Source: Akkermansiaceae bacterium (lineage in GTDB: Bacteria; Verrucomicrobiota; Verrucomicrobiia; Verrucomicrobiales; Akkermansiaceae). From it: a stretch of 64,000 nucleotides of DNA. The stretch is taken from assembly GCA_017798145.1 (NCBI GenBank), contig CP059069.1, positions 4,263,226 through 4,327,225 on the forward strand, in the 5' to 3' direction. Positions 22,976 through 31,950 of the stretch are shown here, piece by piece (positions within the stretch are counted from its first letter, which is position 1; every line of letters begins with the position of its first letter). The translations under genes and the position numbers were made by a program. The notes under the pieces are model-generated. The model saw nothing but the letters and a program-made list of their open reading frames with translations. It searched no databases and was not told where the DNA came from.

Positions 22976-24370
22976 ATGATTACGAAAATCTACGTTGACG
23001 GCTTCAAGAGCCTAAAGGAATTTGAACTCAATTTTGACCACGGTCTAAATATTCTAGTCGGTCCGAATGGCGCCGGTAAAACGAACATAGTTTCCTTTTT
23101 CGAATTTATTGCCCACCTGATGGACACTGACGCATCAGAAGCTACAAGTCGCACTGGTGGTGCTGGCGCTGTTTTTCGGCGTGTAGGAACAACCTATGAA
23201 CGCACTATCACAGCACGGATTTACGGGTGTGTTCCGGTCGAAGTCCGACGCACACGCCGGGAACAGAAGCTAGGCAGTGAAGAGGAGAAGCCATTCTGCG
23301 GTTACGAGTATTCGTTTTCGCTCGTGTTCCCAGAAGAAGCGGACAGTGTATTCTTCAAGACGCAACGACTGAAGCTGGTTAGGCTAGATAGGTTCACTAA
23401 GGGCGAAGATCTGGTAAAAATCGAAAAGTGGGGTCTTGATCTTGAAGCTAGGTTTCAAACCGACGGGACAACAGAAGTAACCACAAATGCATTTGATGAC
23501 TCTCTCCTAGAATTTCCATACTATCCGAGGAGAGTCAAGGCGGGCGGGAACAACCCCGACGTCCCCAAACCTGAGGAGGTAATTGCCGAAATTCTTGAGA
23601 GCGGCACAATCTCACTTGTTCCAGCAATCTCCCGCTATACGCCAAACCTATGGGCGATATCCAGAGATCTAACAGGCGGGCAAATTTATAACGTGGTTCC
23701 GTCAAAATTGAAACTGCCTGAGGATAGCGCCCGGGCTCCGGGAATCTCACGAGACGGATCAGGCTTGGCCGCGACCCTCTACGCTTTGCAACGGAGCAAG
23801 AACCCACCTACGCTCACCCACATTCCGTATTTCTACCATCATGGCCGACACCAGTATGATCCGAGCGGCATGGATCAGCTGAAGGCATACCTTGGACTGG
23901 TAAATTCTACCGTCGAAGATATTTTGGTAGAAAATGATGCCTTTGAGAATCTCCTGAGAGTGAGGTTCAAGGTTCATAGCGGTGAATACGAGGCATCCTT
24001 ACCCCTTGCCCTCATGAGCGACGGGACTCTCAAATGGCTGGCCGTAGTTACGGCGGCTATCACCGCGCCATCTGTCTTCTGCATCGAAGAGCCTGAAAAC
24101 TATCTACATCCCCAAATGCAGGGTCAGATCGTCACAATTCTTCGAGAAATCCTTTTTCAAGACGATTCCCATCGATTCACCTTAATGACGACACACAGCG
24201 AGACACTGCTCAATCATTGCAGGCCCGAAGAACTGATAATTGTTTCAATGTCCGGCGGACACACTCGCGCCAATAGGTGTTCAAATGCGGCAGACGTTTC
24301 GAATGAGATTAGCCGCACTGGATTCGGTCTTGGTTACTATTATGTTAGCGACGCCCTTCAAAATGATTAA
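22976..24370 (+). CDS. AAA15/OLD-like ATPase of a two-gene defence-type module
   Basis: 464 residues from ATG 22976 (the frame is open further upstream into hsdS). ABC/SMC-type ATPase: Walker A GPNGAGKTN 29-37 after MITKIYVDGFKSLKEFELNF, an insertion-rich middle, signature-like LMSDGTLKWLA, Walker B VFCIEEPENYLHP and switch His in LMTTHSETLL. This matches RloA, AriA (PARIS), Septu and OLD-type ATPases that sense phage and control a nuclease or toxin partner. The last 8 bases overlap a TOPRIM-like gene. AT-richer than hsdR and hsdM, so probably separately acquired. Inserted between hsdS and hsdM. Confidence 0.85.
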   Translation: MITKIYVDGFKSLKEFELNFDHGLNILVGPNGAGKTNIVSFFEFIAHLMDTDASEATSRTGGAGAVFRRVGTTYERTITARIYGCVPVEVRRTRREQKLGSEEEKPFCGYEYSFSLVFPEEADSVFFKTQRLKLVRLDRFTKGEDLVKIEKWGLDLEARFQTDGTTEVTTNAFDDSLLEFPYYPRRVKAGGNNPDVPKPEEVIAEILESGTISLVPAISRYTPNLWAISRDLTGGQIYNVVPSKLKLPEDSARAPGISRDGSGLAATLYALQRSKNPPTLTHIPYFYHHGRHQYDPSGMDQLKAYLGLVNSTVEDILVENDAFENLLRVRFKVHSGEYEASLPLALMSDGTLKWLAVVTAAITAPSVFCIEEPENYLHPQMQGQIVTILREILFQDDSHRFTLMTTHSETLLNHCRPEELIIVSMSGGHTRANRCSNAADVSNEISRTGFGLGYYYVSDALQND

Positions 24371-24944
24371 GAAACCCGCATACTTAGTTGAGGGCAACAT
24401 GGAACAGAAGTTTATCCAGATTGTTTGTCCAAGTGCACCTGTTCAGAGGATTAATTGCAACGGAGATAGTGTATGTTTGGAATCAATAGCTAAACGTGTC
24501 GGATCCCTCGGGCGGCTTCTTCACAAACGATACTCGCCGCTGGTTGTGATTTTTGATCGCGAAAGGCGACAAGAAACTGTAGCCGAGATCCGAGAGGAGT
24601 TTTTGAAACACCTGTCCAAGGAGGGTCTCGATACGCAGGTTATTGTAGGGATCCCGGATCGAGATATTGAGAATTGGATTCTCGCGGACTACGCTACCTT
24701 CGCCGGTGCTGCAAAGATCGATGCTGAGCTTATTCCGCCTTCTTTTGAGGGTGAAAAGGGGAAATCAATAATTAAGAAGCTCAACCAATCCGATCAGCCC
24801 TACGTGGAAACGGTTCATGGTGTCACTTGGCTGAAATCTTGCCGCCCAGACATTATGCGTAAGAATAGTCCCAGTTTTGCAGAATTCGCAGACGCTCTCA
24901 CTGATCTTTCGTGTTGGTGGCTAGACCAGAAACACCTTTCGTGA
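24363..24944 (+). CDS. TOPRIM-like (RloB/DUF4276-type) partner protein
   Basis: 193 residues from ATG 24363, overlapping the ATPase gene. Opens PAYLVEGNMEQKFIQ (E10, TOPRIM-like Glu), then LVVIFDRERR (D65, E67; the DxD/DxE position) and IPDRDIENWILADY (about 98-110), the pattern seen in RloB, DUF4276 and DUF4435 proteins that pair with AAA15 ATPases. By analogy it is the effector, a possible metal-dependent nuclease held by the ATPase. Family boundary (RloB versus DUF4276 versus AriB) cannot be settled by eye. Base composition matches the ATPase gene. Confidence 0.7.
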   Translation: MIKKPAYLVEGNMEQKFIQIVCPSAPVQRINCNGDSVCLESIAKRVGSLGRLLHKRYSPLVVIFDRERRQETVAEIREEFLKHLSKEGLDTQVIVGIPDRDIENWILADYATFAGAAKIDAELIPPSFEGEKGKSIIKKLNQSDQPYVETVHGVTWLKSCRPDIMRKNSPSFAEFADALTDLSCWWLDQKHLS

Positions 24945-24995
24945 CGCCTCACACCTAGCTGTAATTTTTGATTTTTAAGAAACTCTATTTATCTC

Positions 24996-25166
24996 ATGCC
25001 CGACTCCTCCTCCATCGTTTCCAAAGTCTGGAACTACGCCCACGTCCTCAAGAACGCGGGGGTGGGTTACGGCGACTACATCGAGCAGATCACCTACCTG
25101 CTATTCCTCAAGCTCGCCGACGAGATGACCGAGCTGGGCTTTGACAAGCCATCCAATTTCCGATGA
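24996..25166 (+). pseudogene. truncated first copy of the hsdM 5' end
   Basis: Encodes 56 residues: MPDSSSIVSKVWNYAHVLKN and on to MTELGFDKPSNFR, then stop. It repeats codons 1-51 of hsdM (26519) with a 74-base run of complete identity and only scattered differences elsewhere. The reading frame is intact and its TGA overlaps the ATG of the DUF3800 gene (ATGA), so it could be translated as a leader peptide. It cannot be an active methylase: all catalytic motifs are missing. Confidence 0.85.
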
Positions 25167-25990
25167 CTTCTGATTCGGATCCCGTGTTGCCCGTGACCAG
25201 TCACCGTTTCCTCGACGAAGCGGGCGACACCACGTTTTTTGGCAAAGGGAGAATTCCCATTGTCGGCCAGCCGGGCATTTCTCTGTCGTTTTCGATCGGG
25301 ATGGTGAAATTCAATGGGGATCTCAATGAGGTTCGGGATCAGGTGCGGGCATTGCAGAATGAGGTTCTGGAAGATCGTTACCTGAATGTCATACCGAGTA
25401 TTCGTAAGAAGTGCCAGGGCAAGGGGTTCTATTTTCACGCCACAGACGACCCACCAGAAGTAAGGGAACGGTTTTTCCGTTTCATCGAGGGCTTGGACTG
25501 CTCGGTGGAGGTGATGGTGGCGAGAAAGATTCCTGCGCTTTTCACCTCCAAGCACAATGGCAAGGATGCCGAGTTCTATGCCGATCTGCTGTCGCACCTG
25601 CTCAAAAACAAGCTGAAGATGGATCAGAAACTGGTGCTCAACATCGCGGAGCGGGGCAACAGCACGAAGAATGCGAACTTGGAACGTGCGCTCGTAAAAG
25701 CGACCGAGAGACACGCGAAGAAACACGGCCTTGGAGATATTGCCTGCAAGGTCGTCTTTAACGTTCAGAACCATCATACGGAACCCCTCCTCAATGTGGC
25801 GGACTACTTGTGCTGGGCAGTCCAGAGGGTTTTCGAACGTGGAGAGACCCGATACTACGATTTCCTAAACGAGAAGATTAGCTTGGTGGTGGATCTCTAT
25901 GACTCACCATCGTATCCTGGAAACCGCCACTACCACACCCGCAAAAACCCGCTCACCTCAGCCAAAAAATTAAGCCCGCCATCACCCTGA
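25163..25990 (+). CDS. DUF3800 protein (RNase H-fold nuclease candidate)
   Basis: 275 residues. HRFLDEAGDTTFF near the start (D18, E19, D22), FYFHATDDPPEVRERFF, NIAERGNSTKNANLERAL and VADYLCWAVQRVFERGE: the spread acidic residues and the DEAGD / ADY landmarks of DUF3800 (PF12686), often found in defence islands and thought to have an RNase H-like fold. Function unproven. ATG 25163 overlaps the stop of the hsdM fragment, so its translation is probably coupled to that fragment. A second hsdM fragment follows at 26127. Confidence 0.8.
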   Translation: MTSDSDPVLPVTSHRFLDEAGDTTFFGKGRIPIVGQPGISLSFSIGMVKFNGDLNEVRDQVRALQNEVLEDRYLNVIPSIRKKCQGKGFYFHATDDPPEVRERFFRFIEGLDCSVEVMVARKIPALFTSKHNGKDAEFYADLLSHLLKNKLKMDQKLVLNIAERGNSTKNANLERALVKATERHAKKHGLGDIACKVVFNVQNHHTEPLLNVADYLCWAVQRVFERGETRYYDFLNEKISLVVDLYDSPSYPGNRHYHTRKNPLTSAKKLSPPSP

Positions 25991-26126
25991 GAAGGTTACC
26001 CTTCGACGACATGGAGTCGGAATTCAGGTGCGGCAGGCCCGAGGCAAGATCCCACAAGCTCCAAGAACCCGCAAGTTCAAATTTCCTACCACCTTCAAAC
26101 TAAGCCACTCTTCGGATTTACCAACC

Positions 26127-26238
26127 ATGTCCAACGACAACTCAGTCTCCATCGTCTCCAAAGTCTGGAACTACCCTCCTTCGCCCTCCGGGCTACGGCG
26201 GGCAGGCGCCCACGTCCTCAAGAACGCGGGGGTCGGAC
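26127..26238 (+). pseudogene. second truncated copy of the hsdM 5' end, with repeat insertion
   Basis: MSNDNSVSIVSKVWNY, then an 11-codon insertion, then AHVLKNAGVG, after which homology to hsdM ends. It matches hsdM codons 1-26. The 33-base insertion (26175-26207) is a palindromic repeat fragment placed exactly between codons equivalent to Tyr15 and Ala16. The frame stays open to 26468, but beyond 26238 it only overlaps a minus-strand ORF and is probably not meaningful. Confidence 0.8.
26175..26207 (+). repeat. 33-bp repeat insertion in hsdM fragment
   Basis: Defined precisely by comparison with the other two hsdM copies, which lack it. It contains the core GGCTACGGCGG (26191-26201), whose reverse complement occurs at 21614 in hsdS. 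Its length is a multiple of three, keeping the frame. Confidence 0.85.
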
Positions 26239-26248
26239 TCCATCGCCG

Positions 26249-26437
26249 TCAGCGTCCGAGTGATTGCCTGCGATTGGAGATGCGCGCGTTCCTAAAGAAT
26301 TCTTCGGGGAAAATGGAGTTCTCGCGCTGCAGGATGGCGGGATCCTCACCGGCCTTGAGGCGTTCCTCATCGGCACGGCGGGACGCACGCTTTTCAGCGT
26401 CGCGCGATTCGCGGTTGAATTTTTCCGATGGTTTCAT
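26249..26437 (-). CDS. small highly charged protein, 62 aa
   Basis: MKPSEKFNRESRDAEKRASR to a Gly-Arg end: over half the residues are charged, with an ordered look (EDPAILQRENSIFPEEFF). It lies on the minus strand between the second hsdM remnant and hsdM, with 81 bases separating its start from that of hsdM. The pattern resembles small conserved Verrucomicrobiota proteins I cannot name. The plus-strand frame through the same bases reads as Ser/Arg-rich noise, so minus is the likely coding strand. Function unknown. Confidence 0.5.
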   Translation of the reverse strand: MKPSEKFNRESRDAEKRASRRADEERLKAGEDPAILQRENSIFPEEFFRNARISNRRQSLGR

Positions 26438-26518
26438 GGCTGCCGGTTTGTTGAATCCGTCTCTCTGACTTCCGATACGTTACACTTTTTCATTCCACCT
26501 GTCCACCCCGCCCATTTC

Positions 26519-28066
26519 ATGTCCGACAACTCCGCATCCATCGTCTCCAAAGTCTGGAACTACGCCCACGTCCTCAAGAACGCGGGGGTGGGTTACGGCG
26601 ACTACATCGAGCAGATCACGTATCTGCTCTTTCTCAAGCTCGCCGACGAGATGACCGAGCTGGGCTTCGACAACCCCATCCCCGGCGCCTTTGCCTGGGG
26701 CGTGTTGAGTGGCAAGAGCGGCGACGACCTCGAAATCCACTACCGCCACACCCTTGAGAACCTCGGCAAGGAACCCGGACTTGTTGGGATCATTTTCCGC
26801 AAGGCACAGAACAAGATCTCCAACCCCTCCGACCTCCAGCGCGTCATCAAGATGATCGCTGACGAGGATTGGTCCGGGATGGACGTGGACATCAAGGGCG
26901 CGATCTACGAAGGCCTGCTCGAAAAGACCGCCAGCTCCTCCGACAAGGGAGCCGGCCAATATTTCACACCCCGCCCGCTCATCCGCGCCATTGTCGATGT
27001 GATGGCTCCGAAGCCGGGGCAGGTGATAGGCGATCCCGCCTGCGGCACCGGCGGCTTCCTGCTCGCCGCCCACGACTTCATCCAGGAGCACAACAAACTC
27101 AGCAAGCCGGAGATCAAGCACCTCAGGACGGAAGCCCTGCGCGGCACCGACATCGTCCCCGGCGTCGTCAGCCTCTGCGCGATGAACCTCTACCTCCACG
27201 GCATCGGCTCCACCGCCGACGCCAACGACCCGCCCGTGGACCGCGCCGACGCCCTCGCCCAGCCCAGCGGCCGGAAGTTCGACATGATCCTCGCCAACCC
27301 GCCCTTCGGCAAGAAAGGCGGCTACACCATCGTCGGCGACGACGGTAAGATCAGCACCGAGAAGCAGGAATACGAGCGCGACGAATTCTGGGCGACCACC
27401 AGCAACAAGCAGCTCAACTTCCTCCAGCACATCGTCAGCGAGCTCAAGATCGGCGGCACCGCAGCCGTCGTCCTCCCCGACAACGTCCTCTTCGAAGGCG
27501 GAGCCGGGGAAACCATCCGCCGCGAACTCCTCAAGCGCTGCAACGTCCACACCCTCCTGCGCCTGCCCACCGGCATCTTCTACGCCCAGGGAGTCAAAGC
27601 CAACGTCCTCTTCTTCGAGCGCAAGGAAGCCAGCGAAAAGCCCTGGACCCAAGACCTCTGGATCTACGACCTCCGCACCAACCAGCACTTCACCCTCAAA
27701 ACCAACCCGCTCGCCAACAAAGACCTCGACGACTTCAAAGCCTGTTACACAGGTAGGGACGCCTCGCCGCAGGCGTCCGAAGAAGGCAAGAAAGCCACCA
27801 CCCCGAAGACGGACAGCTCGGAGAGCCGTCCCTGCCTATATCAACGCAAGGAAACCGACCGCTTCAGGAAATTCACCTACGAGGAGATCATCGCCCGAGA
27901 CAAAGCCAACCTAGACATCCTCTGGCTCAAGGACGACAGCCTGGAAGACAGCGAGAATCTCCCGGCCCCGGCCTTGCTGGCGGCGGAGATCGTGGAGAGT
28001 TTGGAAGCAGCGTTGGCGGAGTTCCGGGCGGTGGAGGAGGCGCTGGCAGAACCAGAAGCCAATTGA
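26519..28066 (+). CDS. hsdM: type I restriction enzyme N6-adenine methyltransferase subunit
   Basis: 515 residues from ATG 26519 (MSDNSASIVSKVWNY; the longer upstream frame is not homologous). N-terminal helical domain 1-140, GAGQYFTPRPLIRAIVD, SAM-binding motif I DPACGTGG 172-179, catalytic NPPFG 260-264, and C-terminal ETDRFRKFTYEEI, ARDKANLDILWLKD. Methylates adenine in the HsdS-defined site and forms M2S. Residues about 411-440 are encoded by an in-frame palindromic element (27751-27837) placed between CYTGRD and YQRKETDRF, in a loop that normally joins the catalytic and C-terminal parts. Motifs are all intact, so it is probably functional. Confidence 0.94.
   Translation: MSDNSASIVSKVWNYAHVLKNAGVGYGDYIEQITYLLFLKLADEMTELGFDNPIPGAFAWGVLSGKSGDDLEIHYRHTLENLGKEPGLVGIIFRKAQNKISNPSDLQRVIKMIADEDWSGMDVDIKGAIYEGLLEKTASSSDKGAGQYFTPRPLIRAIVDVMAPKPGQVIGDPACGTGGFLLAAHDFIQEHNKLSKPEIKHLRTEALRGTDIVPGVVSLCAMNLYLHGIGSTADANDPPVDRADALAQPSGRKFDMILANPPFGKKGGYTIVGDDGKISTEKQEYERDEFWATTSNKQLNFLQHIVSELKIGGTAAVVLPDNVLFEGGAGETIRRELLKRCNVHTLLRLPTGIFYAQGVKANVLFFERKEASEKPWTQDLWIYDLRTNQHFTLKTNPLANKDLDDFKACYTGRDASPQASEEGKKATTPKTDSSESRPCLYQRKETDRFRKFTYEEIIARDKANLDILWLKDDSLEDSENLPAPALLAAEIVESLEAALAEFRAVEEALAEPEAN
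27751..27837 (+). repeat. 87-bp double-hairpin element in frame inside hsdM
   Basis: Outer inverted repeat AGGTAGGGACG / CGTCCCTGCCT (one mismatch) enclosing two hairpins: GGACGCCT-CGCCGC-AGGCGTCC (27757-27778) and GGACAGCTC-GGA-GAGCCGTCC (27811-27831, one mismatch). 87 bases, exactly 29 codons. The structure is of a dispersed repeat, yet it is translated as part of HsdM. Confidence 0.85.
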
Positions 28067-28122
28067 ACCATGCCCTCTGCAAATTCGGAGAAAACGAACT
28101 CAACGCTGTCGAATAACCTACG

Positions 28123-28359
28123 ATGGCTGCGCTAAAGATCCGCGAGCGACAGGATCTTCAAAGGCTGCAGGAGGATAACATCGATGTGATCTCTGCCGGA
28201 ACGCTTGTGATCTCGGAGGAGTATTCGGGCTGGTCGGGAAGCCTGAGACGGATCGATCTCCCGGGGATCGATCCGGACGGGACGCTGGTCGTCTTTGAGC
28301 TGAAACGAACGGAAGACGGTGGGCACATGGATCTTCGGGGAATCCGGGATGCTGCGTAG
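28123..28359 (+). pseudogene. truncated PDDEXK nuclease (DUF91/NucS-like N-terminal part)
   Basis: 78 residues: LKIRERQDLQRLQEDNIDVI, then RRIDLPGIDPDGTLVVFELKRTEDGGHMDLRGIRDAA and stop. The R-x-D-L-x-G-I-D ... E-L-K core is the PDDEXK nuclease motif of a family normally about 300 residues or longer, and the sequence stops directly after the active-site region (family members continue IRYAAM...). It is the last recognisable piece of the island before the core gene for isocitrate dehydrogenase, so the truncation probably marks a deletion or recombination end point. Confidence 0.7.
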
Positions 28360-28420
28360 CTTGGGTGGAAAGGGGATCCCGTGTTCACCGAGGTGGTTCC
28401 AAAAAACGCCGATGGGTCAG

Positions 28421-30712
<2,292 letters not shown>

Positions 30713-30792
30713 CTAGGAGGGGCAAAGGCGAGGGGTGCGGATGGGCGAAGTTCGGGTTTCGCAAGTTGCACGGGGCGGTATGGTGAGGCCGC

Positions 30793-31755
30793 TCAGATCA
30801 CGCCGTTGGCGCAGTTGCACTCGCCTTCGCCCCTGAGGGCGTTGATGAGGTTGGTGAGTGATTTCATCGCCTGGCGGGGGACGGACTCGTAGGTGCGGGA
30901 GCCGACGTGGGGTGTGACGATGACCTTTTGATGGGTGAGCAGGGGGTGATCCGCGGCGGGAGGTTCCTCGTCGAGGACATCGGTGGCGTAACCGGCGAGT
31001 TTCCCGGAATCGAGGGCGGCGATGACATCGGGCTGTGAGATGAGCTCGCCGCGGCCGGTGTTGATGAGCCAGGAATTGTCCGGCATGAGGTTGAGGCGGG
31101 CGGAATTGACGCAGTGGAGGCTTTCCGGGGTGAGCTTGGTGTGAGGGGAGATGATCTGGGAGGCGGCGAAAAGCGAGTCGAGCGAGTCGTGGCGGGTGAT
31201 GGAGAACTGGGCGGCGAGATCCTCCGGCCAGTAGTTCCCGAAGCCGTGGATCTGCATGCCGAAGGCGTGTGCGCGTTTTGCGACTTCCTGGCCGATGCGG
31301 CCGAGGCCGATCAGGCCGATGCGCTTGCCGAGCAGTTCGTAGCCGGTGAGGCGGGTCCACTTGCCGGCTTTGGTGGCGCTTACGGAAGGGTAGAGGTTTT
31401 TGGTGATGGCGAGGAGCAGGAGCATGGTGTGCTCGGCGACGGTGTCGTGGTTCACGCCTGGAGTGAAAAGCACGGGGATTTTCATTTCGCGGGTGGCGGG
31501 CAGATCGATCTTATCGAGGCCGATGCCGTATTTGGAAATGACCCTGAGCTTTGGGGAGCATTTTTCCAAAACCTCGCGGGTGATTGCATCGTCGCCGCAG
31601 AGGAATGCGTCAAAGCCTTCGCCGGCCAGCTCCAGCATGCGAGATTCCGGCAAGGGGCCGCGCTCCCGGACGATGTCCCAGCCCTGGGATTCCATGAGGG
31701 CGTGGTGCGGGCCGGGTGTGTCCTGGTAGCTGCAGGTGGTGAGGAGGATTTTCAT
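30793..31755 (-). CDS. D-2-hydroxyacid dehydrogenase (phosphoglycerate dehydrogenase-like)
   Basis: 320 residues. Rossmann motif GLGRIG (in IGLIGLGRIGQEVAKRA), catalytic Arg in INTGRGELI, Glu in DVLDEEPP and His in VTPHVGSRTYES complete the D-isomer-specific dehydrogenase triad. It lacks the ACT/regulatory extension of SerA. Substrate cannot be told; hydroxypyruvate or glyoxylate reductase would fit with the glycerate kinase elsewhere in the window, but that is inference. The C-terminus has GEGECNCANGVI, with two Cys close to the end. Confidence 0.88.
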   Translation of the reverse strand: MKILLTTCSYQDTPGPHHALMESQGWDIVRERGPLPESRMLELAGEGFDAFLCGDDAITREVLEKCSPKLRVISKYGIGLDKIDLPATREMKIPVLFTPGVNHDTVAEHTMLLLLAITKNLYPSVSATKAGKWTRLTGYELLGKRIGLIGLGRIGQEVAKRAHAFGMQIHGFGNYWPEDLAAQFSITRHDSLDSLFAASQIISPHTKLTPESLHCVNSARLNLMPDNSWLINTGRGELISQPDVIAALDSGKLAGYATDVLDEEPPAADHPLLTHQKVIVTPHVGSRTYESVPRQAMKSLTNLINALRGEGECNCANGVI

Positions 31756-31950
31756 GAGTTGGGGATTTCAGGTTTGCCTTGGCCTGTGGTGGCTGGATCG
31801 CAGGGGCGCGCAGGTCGCGCACTGCCAGGTGGCTGATCGCGGGGGGAGCTTGGACGGCGATCAACGTACGTCCAACATCGAAGTTAGCGGGGAAGGGGAT
31901 TTTTTCGGGCCTGCGGATTGGGGGCACGGATCGCCCCGGTTGACGCCAGG

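Noticed and set aside
26264..26518. N-terminal extension of hsdM upstream of 26519
   Set aside because: The two partial copies show where the hsdM homology begins; the extension is antisense to the small charged ORF.
28360..28420. Second copy of the tRNA-fMet 3' end as right attachment site of the island
   Set aside because: Only GGTTCCAAAAAACGCC is found, which does not match the tRNA 3' end; no att duplication is supported.
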